A DNA stretch of 9,253 nt. Origin: a bacterium (lineage in GTDB: Bacteria > Patescibacteria > Saccharimonadia > Saccharimonadales > UBA4665). Of this stretch, positions 1 to 6,292 are shown piece after piece. A program made the translations under genes and the position numbers. Location of the stretch: assembly GCA_021778165.1 (NCBI GenBank), contig JAJYCU010000012.1, positions 1 to 9,253 on the forward strand. The letters are read 5' to 3'. The notes under the pieces were generated by a model, which worked only from the letters and a program-made list of their open reading frames with translations, did not search any database and was not told the origin of the DNA. The number at the start of each line of letters is the position of its first letter. Positions within the stretch are counted from its first letter, which is position 1.

Positions 1-2
1 TA

Positions 3-926
3 GTCTCAACAGGCGGAACTGGTGCTAGTGGAGTAACCAGTGAATTAATCTTTCATGATGGTAATATCGAATTTTTAACAGTTGGCTCAACAATTCATGA
101 CGATGACGGTAGTGGTGACAACAGATTTACGACTTCGGCTGATGGACAAGAATTATTCTGCCAGATAGACGCAAATTATAGACCTCTTTCATTTGTCTTC
201 GGTAATGTGGCTTATTCAATTGGGTTTGCCAAGGGAATCCTAGGATCAATTCGTCAACTCGCTAAAGGAGAAGTGAGACAGTATAGCGACATATTCAATA
301 CTACTCGTAATATAGCTTTAGAGAGAATTGTGGCTGAAGCTAAAACTAAAAATGCTAATAGTGTTGTTGGCATCAGAACAAGCATATTACCAGTTGGGAC
401 GTCTGAAGTTCAAGAAATGATTATGATAGGAACTGCATCATATAATCAACAAATCGAAGCGGTGGCAGAAAGTGTCGGTGGTGTTACCACCAGTGATTTA
501 ACCGCTGAAGAAACTTGGAATATCACAAAACTTGGCTATACACCAATAAAGCTTGTTCTAGGTACATCAGTTTATTCTTTAGGTTTTATCGGTGGCATCA
601 AATCAATGATTAAAAATTTAGTTAAAGGTGAAATTAGTGAATTAACCCAATTAATTTATGGAGCAAGGGAGCAATCTTTAAAAAAACTTCAAACAGAAGC
701 TGAAGCTATGGGAGCAGATGACATACTAGGAATAAAAACGCATATATATAATTTGGGTAGCGGTCTGATTGAATTTTTGGCAATAGGAACAGCAGTCAGG
801 AAAGTAGAAGGGGTATCTACAAAAACCGATATCATACCAGCTCAAGCCATTATTAAAGATAAAGATACATTTACTAATTCAGCTGATTTTGCATACGGCG
901 CTAACCTTCAAAATCCTACTAAATAG
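3..926 (+). CDS. Tandem YbjQ-type (heavy-metal-binding family) repeat protein, 5' end outside the window
   Basis: The frame is open from the left edge, so the GTG at 207 is internal and the true start lies upstream; 307 residues are visible. Two complete YbjQ-like domains (Pfam PF01906 family) lie at about residues 42-148 and 161-267. Each has a GxxxYSxG strand/helix, a KGE(V/I) turn, a long helix ending near G-A/N-D/N-S, a V(V/L)GI(R/K)T strand and a closing IGTA strand. The first visible residues (about 7-32, with IEFLTVGSTI) match the closing strands of a third copy, so at least three domains are in tandem. E. coli YbjQ is a single domain of about 107 residues. The last 40 residues look unstructured. 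There is no membrane segment or signal in the visible part, so it is probably cytoplasmic. The family is named for metal binding, but its role is unproven and I see no Cys/His cluster. Family confident, function unknown. Confidence 0.85.
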   Translation, partial: VSTGGTGASGVTSELIFHDGNIEFLTVGSTIHDDDGSGDNRFTTSADGQELFCQIDANYRPLSFVFGNVAYSIGFAKGILGSIRQLAKGEVRQYSDIFNTTRNIALERIVAEAKTKNANSVVGIRTSILPVGTSEVQEMIMIGTASYNQQIEAVAESVGGVTTSDLTAEETWNITKLGYTPIKLVLGTSVYSLGFIGGIKSMIKNLVKGEISELTQLIYGAREQSLKKLQTEAEAMGADDILGIKTHIYNLGSGLIEFLAIGTAVRKVEGVSTKTDIIPAQAIIKDKDTFTNSADFAYGANLQNPTK

Positions 927-931
927 TCTTT

Positions 932-957
932 TAATAGAATATTAATAGCTGTAATAG
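932..957 (+). repeat. Three short TAATAG direct repeats before the kinase-like gene
   Basis: The hexamer TAATAG occurs at 932-937, 943-948 and 952-957, in the 35-base gap between the YbjQ-repeat gene and the next start codon. In DNA this AT-rich it may be chance. The last copy overlaps the candidate -10 box, so the repeats could be a binding site, but nothing else supports that. Confidence 0.25.
950..955 (+). promoter_or_regulatory. Candidate -10 box (TGTAAT) for the polyprenol-kinase-like gene
   Basis: TGTAAT matches the -10 consensus at five of six bases and ends six bases before the ATG at 962. Transcription would then begin at or next to the start codon, giving a leaderless message. There is no Shine-Dalgarno sequence in the gap, and I see no convincing -35 box. 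The same spacing appears before the PAP2 gene, which strengthens this call. Confidence 0.4.
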
Positions 958-961
958 TAGA

Positions 962-1597
962 ATGTTAATCATGGTACTAGAAATCCTAGTAATAGTCTTA
1001 TTGCTTCTAATATTAAATGAACTTATTTTAAAGAATTCTAATAAAATAAATGAATTCAATCGAAAATTCGTTCACATATCAGTCGGTAGCTTTATTGCTT
1101 TCTGGCCTTTTTTAATATCCTGGCAGGACATTAGACTGATTAGTCTGGCCTTTGTAGCAGTAGTACTAGTGTCTAGAAGATGGAATATATTTAAAGGTAT
1201 TCATACAGTGGTTAGACCGACAATGGGCGAAGTTTTATTTGCAATAGCTGTTGGAGGACTGACTTATCTGACAAGTAATAACTGGATATATTTAGTCGCT
1301 ATTTTACAAATGAGTTTGGCTGATGGTTTAGCTGCTATGATCGGCACGAATTTCGGTAAAAAAAATAGCTATCGGGTATTCGGTCAAATTAAAAGTATTA
1401 TTGGGAGTTTAGGATTTTTTATATCGTCGTTTATTCTACTAATAGTCTACGGTATTTTAAGTGCCGTTCAGTTACCAGTTTATTTGATTATTAATTTCTC
1501 TCTATTTTTAACACTTATTGAAAATGTCGGAATTTTTGGGCTTGATAATCTCTTAGTACCTGTCTTTACAGTATGGTTTTTAAAGTTAGTAGCCTAA
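962..1597 (+). CDS. Polyprenol/phytol kinase-like membrane protein (SEC59/VTE5 superfamily)
   Basis: This 211-residue, highly hydrophobic protein has seven or eight membrane segments. It carries the signature order of the CTP-using dolichol/phytol kinase superfamily: RKxxH at 34-38; GE at 89-90; a nucleotide-binding-type ADGLAAMIG followed by FGKK at 120-134; K144 with GSLGFF from 148; and E187 followed by GLDNLLVP at 193-200. Family members phosphorylate a long-chain isoprenoid alcohol in the membrane. In a bacterium the likely substrate is undecaprenol or a scavenged polyprenol, which is an inference. The usual K-(S/T)-x-E-G-S is KSIIGS here, so the Glu before Gly is Ile. A second ATG lies at 971. 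The PAP2 and LCP genes nearby fit a lipid-carrier role. A CDP-diglyceride synthase-like activity is the main alternative. Confidence 0.72.
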   Translation: MLIMVLEILVIVLLLLILNELILKNSNKINEFNRKFVHISVGSFIAFWPFLISWQDIRLISLAFVAVVLVSRRWNIFKGIHTVVRPTMGEVLFAIAVGGLTYLTSNNWIYLVAILQMSLADGLAAMIGTNFGKKNSYRVFGQIKSIIGSLGFFISSFILLIVYGILSAVQLPVYLIINFSLFLTLIENVGIFGLDNLLVPVFTVWFLKLVA

Positions 1598-1598
1598 A

Positions 1599-1618
1599 AA
1601 ATTAGATTGATCTTTTTT
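1599..1618. terminator. Weak bidirectional hairpin between converging genes
   Basis: An A-run and a T-run flank a short AGA/TCT stem with a TTGA loop (1604-1613), just where the plus-strand kinase-like gene and the minus-strand P-type ATPase homologue end 4 bases apart. Reading either way gives a hairpin followed by T residues. Two T-T mismatches break the outer stem, so this is only a candidate terminator serving both genes. Confidence 0.25.
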
Positions 1619-3449
1619 CAACCAATAAACTGTAGGCAATAATTATTAGCACAAATATGTTTATTTCTACCAATTGCATGACTGAGCTAAGTATTAAGTT
1701 GAAGTTTAATTTAATCGAAACATAAACAAGTCCAATGTTCAGTGCTAGTGCCAGAATTACTAAAATTTTAAGTGTTGTTTGAGCGAGCCTAGACAATTTA
1801 AAAGATCTTAAGAGTTGTTTCAAGTCAGTCGGGGAAATAATGAAGTCTGGATGGTGTTGCAAAGACTCTTCTATCTCATCACTAAGCTCGACGACACAGT
1901 TAGCTCTAGAATAAATACTCTTTTCAGATATGTTACTAGATACTAATGTGATAGGTTTTAGTTTCTGTTTTCCAATTAGTTCTAGTTTATCTTTAGTGGA
2001 CTGATTGAAAAAGAAATTAAAAATATCTAATTTTTCGGCTATTGTTTTGACGGCCGATTCATTGTCGCTACTTACTATAATCAAGTTTTTAATTTTCATT
2101 TTTAGTGAGGCAATAACAGAGAAATTATTTTTCGGGATGTCTTCTTTAAAAGTTATAACACCAGACAATCTATCGTTAATGACTATGTATAATGCTGAAG
2201 AATTTAACCTAATTTTATTGAATGCTTTAGGAATCTCAATTTCTTGGCTCTTGATGATTGGTTCAAGTCCGATCTTTACTGAGTCGTTTTTTATTTTAGA
2301 TGCAGAGTACAATTCACTCACTTCAAGGTGCTTTATTTTAATTAATTTTAATTTACGTCGTTTAATTGATTCCAAAAGAGTTTCACTACTGGGATTATTT
2401 TTTGATTGAAAGATTGAAGCGGCAAGAGTCAAAACCTCATTGTCTGATAAATCAGAGAAATTGTAGATAGTGTCTAAATCTTTTTTGTTGGATGTTAGGG
2501 TACCGTTTTTACCAAATATAATGGTCTTGGTCTTAGCTAATAATTCAATTGACCGTGAGTTTTTTACTAAAATACCAGAATCATAAAGAGAATTTAGGAT
2601 TGGTATATAGATAGTTTTTGAGGAGATTATCAATAAATACGGAGACGCAATAACTAATATTTTAATTAAATCCGACAGATTTTTATTGTAAGAGAATAGA
2701 AGTATTGCCAAAGATAAAACGGCCAAGTGATAGGCAATTAAATTATTAATTATTTTCCGACTAGTTTTATTTTGAGATGATAAAGCCGAACGCTTTAAAC
2801 CACTGACTCTATTAATTAAGGTATCGTTAGCAATAGACACGACTTTAACTTCAATTTTTTCAGCGATTGTTCTCGATCCAGCTAAAATCTTAGAGTTTTT
2901 AAAGATGTTTATTTTGTGATGTTTTGAAGTCGACGGATCAATTGACTCAATTGTGGCTTGGTCACCCAACATCATTACATCAAAAGGAATCGAAGATTTT
3001 TCTGCTATAACTAGTTTATCGCCAATCTTAACGTCTCTGATGGATGTTTTTATTATTTTTCTTTTTTTGATGACATCGATATATTCACTTGCATGATCAC
3101 TTAATGAGTCTTCGAAATCATTTTTCAAGTAAGTAAGTAGTAATTTCTCGTTAAGGGGATATATTGAAATAAAGAACAGAAGTAATATGGTCAGATTGTA
3201 GTATGAATTAAAAAAGGAAATCAAAATAGCTAAGAATAGCAAGAAATTAATATCTAATTCATTGAATTTTATTTTCTGATAATAGTTAATTATTAGTGGT
3301 ATCAGTATAAAGATAAGGTCAATCAGCGATAACCAGAATTGGTAACCGTTTGTTTTGGTTAAAATCAACACCATATTAACGATAAGCGCCAGACTGCTTA
3401 ACAAAACAAAATAATAGTCTTTTAACACACTAAATAGCTTTTTTATCAT
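1602..3449 (-). CDS. Degenerate P-type (P1B-like) ATPase, catalytically dead pseudoenzyme
   Basis: This 615-residue protein has P1B-like order: four N-terminal membrane helices (about 12-100), an actuator domain (about 105-235), two helices (about 240-282), P and N domains (about 300-550) and two final helices (about 558-608). There is no N-terminal metal-binding domain. Homology is clear in TIIFGKNGTLT (309-319), against family TIVFDKTGTLT, and around SSDNESA (460-466), against TGDN. Nearly every active residue is changed: the phosphorylated Asp is Gly313; the actuator TGE is missing (IDPSTSK); the CPC-type motif is ASPY; GDGIND is SSNISE (504-509); and the N-domain HP is not evident. ATP-driven pumping by the usual phospho-Asp cycle looks impossible. 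The frame is unbroken, so the protein is probably kept for another role (inference). I prefer the ATG at 3449, preceded by GGAAG with five A's, over the in-frame TTG at 3461. Confidence 0.82.
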   Translation of the reverse strand: MIKKLFSVLKDYYFVLLSSLALIVNMVLILTKTNGYQFWLSLIDLIFILIPLIINYYQKIKFNELDINFLLFLAILISFFNSYYNLTILLLFFISIYPLNEKLLLTYLKNDFEDSLSDHASEYIDVIKKRKIIKTSIRDVKIGDKLVIAEKSSIPFDVMMLGDQATIESIDPSTSKHHKINIFKNSKILAGSRTIAEKIEVKVVSIANDTLINRVSGLKRSALSSQNKTSRKIINNLIAYHLAVLSLAILLFSYNKNLSDLIKILVIASPYLLIISSKTIYIPILNSLYDSGILVKNSRSIELLAKTKTIIFGKNGTLTSNKKDLDTIYNFSDLSDNEVLTLAASIFQSKNNPSSETLLESIKRRKLKLIKIKHLEVSELYSASKIKNDSVKIGLEPIIKSQEIEIPKAFNKIRLNSSALYIVINDRLSGVITFKEDIPKNNFSVIASLKMKIKNLIIVSSDNESAVKTIAEKLDIFNFFFNQSTKDKLELIGKQKLKPITLVSSNISEKSIYSRANCVVELSDEIEESLQHHPDFIISPTDLKQLLRSFKLSRLAQTTLKILVILALALNIGLVYVSIKLNFNLILSSVMQLVEINIFVLIIIAYSLLVEKRSI

Positions 3450-3472
3450 TTTTTCTTCCAATCTTTCGATTA

Positions 3473-3481
3473 ATTATATCA
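3473..3481 (-). promoter_or_regulatory. Extended -10 (TGATATAAT) for the P-type ATPase homologue
   Basis: Reading the minus strand, TGATATAAT is a perfect TGn-TATAAT extended -10. A start of transcription near 3466 leaves a leader of about 17 bases that includes the purine-rich GGAAG at 3459-3455. This favours the ATG at 3449 over the TTG at 3461. No good -35 is visible, as is usual for extended -10 promoters. The identical nonamer precedes two tRNA genes in this window. Confidence 0.5.
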
Positions 3482-3525
3482 GTTAAGATAATATATTTAA
3501 TAGTTTCATTTGGAGTGGAGGTTCG

Positions 3526-3534
3526 TGTTAAAAT
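3526..3534 (+). promoter_or_regulatory. Extended -10 (TGTTAAAAT) for the LCP gene
   Basis: TGT followed by TAAAAT fits TGn-TAnnAT. It ends six bases before the TTG at 3541 and twelve before the ATG at 3547, so the transcript would have a leader of only a few bases. A GGAGG at 3517-3521 lies upstream of this box and too far from either start (19-25 bases) to serve as a normal ribosome binding site. If transcription instead starts further upstream, near GATAAT at 3487-3492, that GGAGG would be in the leader but badly spaced. Confidence 0.4.
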
Positions 3535-3546
3535 TAAAACTTGATT

Positions 3547-5226
3547 ATGGACAGTAATAATGATGATTTTTCGAGGTCTAGACCCAGAAGAACTAGCATA
3601 GACGGTTTTATTGTTAGGCCGGTTAGGGCTCGTGGTGACTTTGTTAAATCAACAAATCAGCCAAGACTGAGATCAACTGTTCAGCCGCAACCTCTTTTAC
3701 CACGACATAATACTGAATTTATAAAACCAAAACCAAAACTAGATGTCAATCACTCATCGCCATCTCTAATTGGTATCAGTCTACCTAATTCGTTTAGCGG
3801 AAATAAAAATAATTCATCAAACCCGTTTTCAGATAAATCTGGAACCAAAAAAATCAAAAAGAAAAGGTCTAAATTAAGAAAAATAAGCTTCAGGTCAATC
3901 GCTGTAATAATAATTATATTGTTAGGGATTGGCGGATTTGTTGGGTATAAAGGCTTAAAAACAATTAATAAGGTATTCCATGGCAATATAATATCTGACC
4001 TGACAGCGCCCTTTAGCTCCTCACCATTAAAAGGAGAGAACAATGGAAGAGTCAATATTTTATTGGCCGGAGATTCGGTTGATGACCCTAATCATCAAGG
4101 TGCCAGTTTAACTGATTCTATTATGGTACTGAGCCTTAATACAAAAACTAAACAAGCCTTCTTATTAAGTATACCGAGGGATCTTTGGGTTTATGTACCT
4201 GGTCTATCTTCTTATCAGAAAATAAATGCTGCAAATACGGTTCTTAGATTCAATCAATCTGGCTACCCAGCTGGTGGCATGGGCGAACTGGAGCAGATAG
4301 TTACCACCCAACTAGGAATACCAATAGACTACTATGGTCTTATTGATTACACAGCCTTTAGGGATGCCGTTAACGCTGTCGGTGGAGTCACTATAAACAT
4401 TCAAAGCTCCAATCCATATGGGCTTTATGATCCTTACACTAATTTAAAATTACCTAACGGCTGGGTTACTCTCAATGGTCAGCAAGCTTTAAATCTCGCA
4501 AGGGCAAGAGGTGATGGTCCGGGTGCTTATGGTTTTCCCCAGTCAGATTTTGATAGAACAGCTCATCAAAGGCAGCTCTTTACAGCAGTTGCCGAAAAGG
4601 CCTTAACTCTCGGTTTTCTATCAAATCCAGCTAAAATAAGTAATTTGTTTAATGCATTTGGCAATAATCTACAGACTGATTTGAGTTTGCAGAATGTACT
4701 AAGACTAATTCAGTATGTTAAGAATATAAACCTAAACACAGTCCAGTCCTATGCATTTGCCTACGGTTCAACCAATAACTTTCCAAACCCGATACTTAAA
4801 GGGTATGTTGATCCTTCTTCAGGACAAGATGCCTTAATCTCGACTGATGGTATCGGTGTATACACAGCTCTCACAAATTACTACAATCAGTTAACTTCGA
4901 CTAATCCACTAGTAGTTGAATCAGCACCGATTACCTTGTTGAATGGATCGGGTCAGGTCGGACTAGCTCAAAAAGAGGAAACTATTCTGAAAAATCAAGG
5001 TTATAATGTAACAAAAATCGCTGATGCCTCTAAGACTTATTCGTCTTCTATGATAGTTGATCAATCTGGTGGACAAGAACCGCTGACGCTAGCTGCTTTA
5101 AAAAGGGAATTTTCTTCACAAGCTCAGATCACAACATCTTCTAATTATGGACAAGAGTCCTATGAAGCAATTAATTACGAGTCGAGTTTTGTAATAATTT
5201 TAGGTAATAATTTTAAAATTAATTAA
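3547..5226 (+). CDS. LytR-CpsA-Psr (LCP) family glycopolymer transferase with LytR_C domain
   Basis: LCP enzymes transfer glycopolymers such as teichoic acids or capsule from a polyprenyl-pyrophosphate carrier onto the cell wall, acting outside the membrane. This protein has a cytoplasmic, disordered, Arg/Lys/Pro/Ser-rich tail (1-112, ending in a lysine cluster), one membrane helix (115-134), an LCP domain (about 168-353) and a C-terminal LytR_C domain (about 460-554, opening ITLLNGSGQVGLA). LCP landmarks are SLTDSIM (187-193), SIPRDLWV (208-215), KIN (225-227), the GGV strand, LNGQQAL with ARAR (318-321), and FDRTAHQRQ (335-343). The Arg and Asp residues that bind carrier phosphate and metal in the family are therefore present, and it should be active. 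An in-frame TTG lies at 3541; I chose the ATG. The 110-residue basic tail is longer than in classic LytR and might bind nucleic acid or acidic lipids (inference). Confidence 0.93.
   Translation: MDSNNDDFSRSRPRRTSIDGFIVRPVRARGDFVKSTNQPRLRSTVQPQPLLPRHNTEFIKPKPKLDVNHSSPSLIGISLPNSFSGNKNNSSNPFSDKSGTKKIKKKRSKLRKISFRSIAVIIIILLGIGGFVGYKGLKTINKVFHGNIISDLTAPFSSSPLKGENNGRVNILLAGDSVDDPNHQGASLTDSIMVLSLNTKTKQAFLLSIPRDLWVYVPGLSSYQKINAANTVLRFNQSGYPAGGMGELEQIVTTQLGIPIDYYGLIDYTAFRDAVNAVGGVTINIQSSNPYGLYDPYTNLKLPNGWVTLNGQQALNLARARGDGPGAYGFPQSDFDRTAHQRQLFTAVAEKALTLGFLSNPAKISNLFNAFGNNLQTDLSLQNVLRLIQYVKNINLNTVQSYAFAYGSTNNFPNPILKGYVDPSSGQDALISTDGIGVYTALTNYYNQLTSTNPLVVESAPITLLNGSGQVGLAQKEETILKNQGYNVTKIADASKTYSSSMIVDQSGGQEPLTLAALKREFSSQAQITTSSNYGQESYEAINYESSFVIILGNNFKIN
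5208..5221. terminator. AT-only palindrome between the LCP gene and tRNA-His ends
   Basis: TAATTTTAAAATTA is a perfect 14-base palindrome overlapping the last LCP codons. On the minus strand it lies just after a T-run that follows the tRNA-His CCA end. It could help end transcription in both directions where the two genes converge, but an AT-only stem is weak and may be chance. Confidence 0.2.
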
Positions 5227-5229
5227 AAA

Positions 5230-5307
5230 TGGGGCGAATGATGGGTTTTGAACCCACGACCTTCGGGACCACAATCCGACGCTCTAACCTACTGAGCTAC
5301 ATCCGCC
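5230..5307 (-). tRNA. tRNA-His (anticodon GTG)
   Basis: It folds as a full cloverleaf. The acceptor stem is GCGGATG/CATTCGC with one G-T wobble, and the anticodon GTG lies at 5272-5270 in loop TTGTGGT. The T arm is GTGGG-TTCAAAA-CCCAT. The His-specific extra G at -1 (5307) faces C73 (5233), and the 3' CCA is encoded (5232-5230). The anticodon stem TCGGA/CCCGA has an unusual A31-C39 pair closing the loop. It lies head-on to the LCP gene, 3 bases past its stop codon. Confidence 0.95.
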
Positions 5308-5326
5308 ATTATTATTAACAGAGGTG

Positions 5327-5355
5327 ATTATAACTTAAATTTACACATAAAACAA
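5327..5355 (-). promoter_or_regulatory. Promoter of tRNA-His
   Basis: On the minus strand, TTGTTT (5355-5350) is followed after 17 bases by a perfect TATAAT (5332-5327). This places the start of transcription near 5320, about 13 bases before the tRNA. The -35 matches the consensus at three of six positions. The region is shared with the divergent PAP2 promoter, whose -35 begins at 5362. Confidence 0.55.
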
Positions 5356-5361
5356 ATTAAA

Positions 5362-5389
5362 TTGGGATTTTGAAGTATTAATTTATAAT
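5362..5389 (+). promoter_or_regulatory. Promoter of the PAP2 gene, leaderless
   Basis: TTGGGA (5362-5367), 16 bases, then a perfect TATAAT (5384-5389). Only seven bases separate the -10 box from the ATG at 5397, so transcription should start at or beside the start codon. No Shine-Dalgarno sequence exists in that gap. This is the clearest leaderless arrangement in the window. Confidence 0.6.
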
Positions 5390-5396
5390 AGTATTT

Positions 5397-6050
5397 ATGG
5401 AAAAAAATAAAATTAATAAATATACATTTTTAGGTTTCGAACTTTCTAATTGGGATATCGCCGGTCTTTTGATTGCTTTACTACTTTTAATCTTTTCGGC
5501 TAGCGTGTCAATGAGCCATCAACTAACCGGATGGCAGCGAACATTATTCTATAATGTTAATAATTGGCCAAATTACTTTAAGAACTCAGCTTTAATTATT
5601 ACTGAAGCGCTTGGTGCTGGTTACCCTATTGCAGTTTGTGTTATAGTTCCGATTCTCTTTAAAAACTATAAGCTGGCTTGGAAGTTTTTCGTGACAGTAG
5701 GCGGTGCAGGTGTAATCATGGAAATTGCTAAACATATTGTCAAAGAACCACGACCGGTAGTAATGTTGTCTGGTCATTTACATCAACGTGCAATTGAGAC
5801 TGGCTTGACCAGTTATCCTTCAGGCCACGCAGCCGTAGCAACGGCTATGGCTTTAACTCTATGGTTTGTACTACCAAAAAAATTAAGATTTTTGAGTGTT
5901 TTATGGATTTTGTTGGTGATTATTTCCAGACTTTATCTGGGAGTACACACACCACTAGACGTAATCGGTGGGTTTTCAATCGGCTTTTTAGCTATTTTGG
6001 CAGTTAAAATTTTACCAAAAAATTTTGCTAAGAAAATTTATCTCAATTAG
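5397..6050 (+). CDS. PAP2-family membrane lipid phosphatase
   Basis: This 217-residue integral membrane protein has all three catalytic motifs of the PAP2/phosphatidic acid phosphatase superfamily: KxxxxxxRP (K112 to R119-P120), PSGH (141-144) and SRxxxxxHxxxD (S177-R178, H184, D188). The mechanism uses the two His residues and the Asp, with phosphate held by Lys/Arg. About six membrane helices are visible (roughly 20-38, 65-88, 94-111, 145-160, 166-182, 188-206), with the motifs on the outer face by family topology. Likely substrates are undecaprenyl pyrophosphate (a BacA/PgpB-type recycling role) or a lipid phosphate; sequence alone cannot decide. Lipid-carrier recycling fits the LCP gene before it and the polyprenol-kinase-like gene at 962. 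The start is fixed by the promoter seven bases upstream. The size is normal for the family and nothing is truncated. Confidence 0.93.
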   Translation: MEKNKINKYTFLGFELSNWDIAGLLIALLLLIFSASVSMSHQLTGWQRTLFYNVNNWPNYFKNSALIITEALGAGYPIAVCVIVPILFKNYKLAWKFFVTVGGAGVIMEIAKHIVKEPRPVVMLSGHLHQRAIETGLTSYPSGHAAVATAMALTLWFVLPKKLRFLSVLWILLVIISRLYLGVHTPLDVIGGFSIGFLAILAVKILPKNFAKKIYLN

Positions 6051-6121
6051 GTTTATAGATTATTCTTTTTTGTTACCAAAAAATATTTAATTTAGTTTCT
6101 AAGCTAAGTAGGGAATGACTT

Positions 6122-6127
6122 TATAAT
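6122..6127 (+). promoter_or_regulatory. Perfect TATAAT seven bases before a short ORF
   Basis: TATAAT at 6122-6127 is followed after seven bases by ATG (6135), the same spacing as at the PAP2 gene. No clear -35 box is visible. It may drive the 29-codon ORF, a non-coding transcript, or be a chance match in AT-rich DNA. Confidence 0.35.
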
Positions 6128-6134
6128 TAGAGCC

Positions 6135-6224
6135 ATGGCAAAAACTGTATTTGCTTCACCTCATAACAATTTTATACAGTTCGTCGTTTTTTATCTTGGT
6201 CAGATATTGTTACAGAAGAATTAA
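6135..6224 (+). CDS. Possible leaderless 29-residue peptide
   Basis: A 29-codon ORF (start MAKTVFASPHNN, end in TAA) occupies the middle of the 242-base gap between the PAP2 gene and tRNA-Arg. Support: a TATAAT box placed exactly seven bases before the ATG, matching the leaderless PAP2 gene, and a sensible peptide with a hydrophobic middle (FIQFVVFYLGQILL) that could insert in the membrane. Against it: ORFs of this length are common by chance, and I recognise no family. It could also be the remnant of a longer gene. The rest of the gap (6051-6121 and 6225-6292) holds nothing I can name, apart from a seven-base T-run on the minus strand past tRNA-Arg. Confidence 0.3.
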   Translation: MAKTVFASPHNNFIQFVVFYLGQILLQKN

Positions 6225-6292
6225 TAAGATAATTAACCATTGATTACATCAATATATTTTCGTTAAATCAAAAAAACCTTGTCAAACTATAT

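Noticed and set aside
207..209. GTG at 207 as the start of the YbjQ-repeat protein
   Set aside because: The frame is open to the left edge, and the upstream 68 residues match the expected YbjQ strands, so this codon is internal valine.
2005..2409. 134-codon open frame on the plus strand
   Set aside because: It lies wholly antisense to the P and N domains of the P-type ATPase homologue, whose own frame shows clear family homology. The antisense product resembles nothing and reflects AT-rich codon mirroring.
3459..3461. TTG start for the P-type ATPase homologue
   Set aside because: The ATG four codons on has GGAAG at a five-base spacing and suits the predicted transcript start better. It remains possible.
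3750..4055. 101-codon open frame on the minus strand
   Set aside because: It is antisense to the tail, membrane helix and first LCP strands of the LCP gene. It has no homology and no promoter of its own.
5592..5777. 61-codon open frame on the minus strand
   Set aside because: It is antisense to the PAP2 gene, including the KxxxxxxRP motif region, so it is a shadow frame.
6279..6285. TTGACA on the minus strand downstream of tRNA-Arg, as a promoter
   Set aside because: The nearest -10-like TATATT is about 23 bases away, too far, and no gene follows on that strand.
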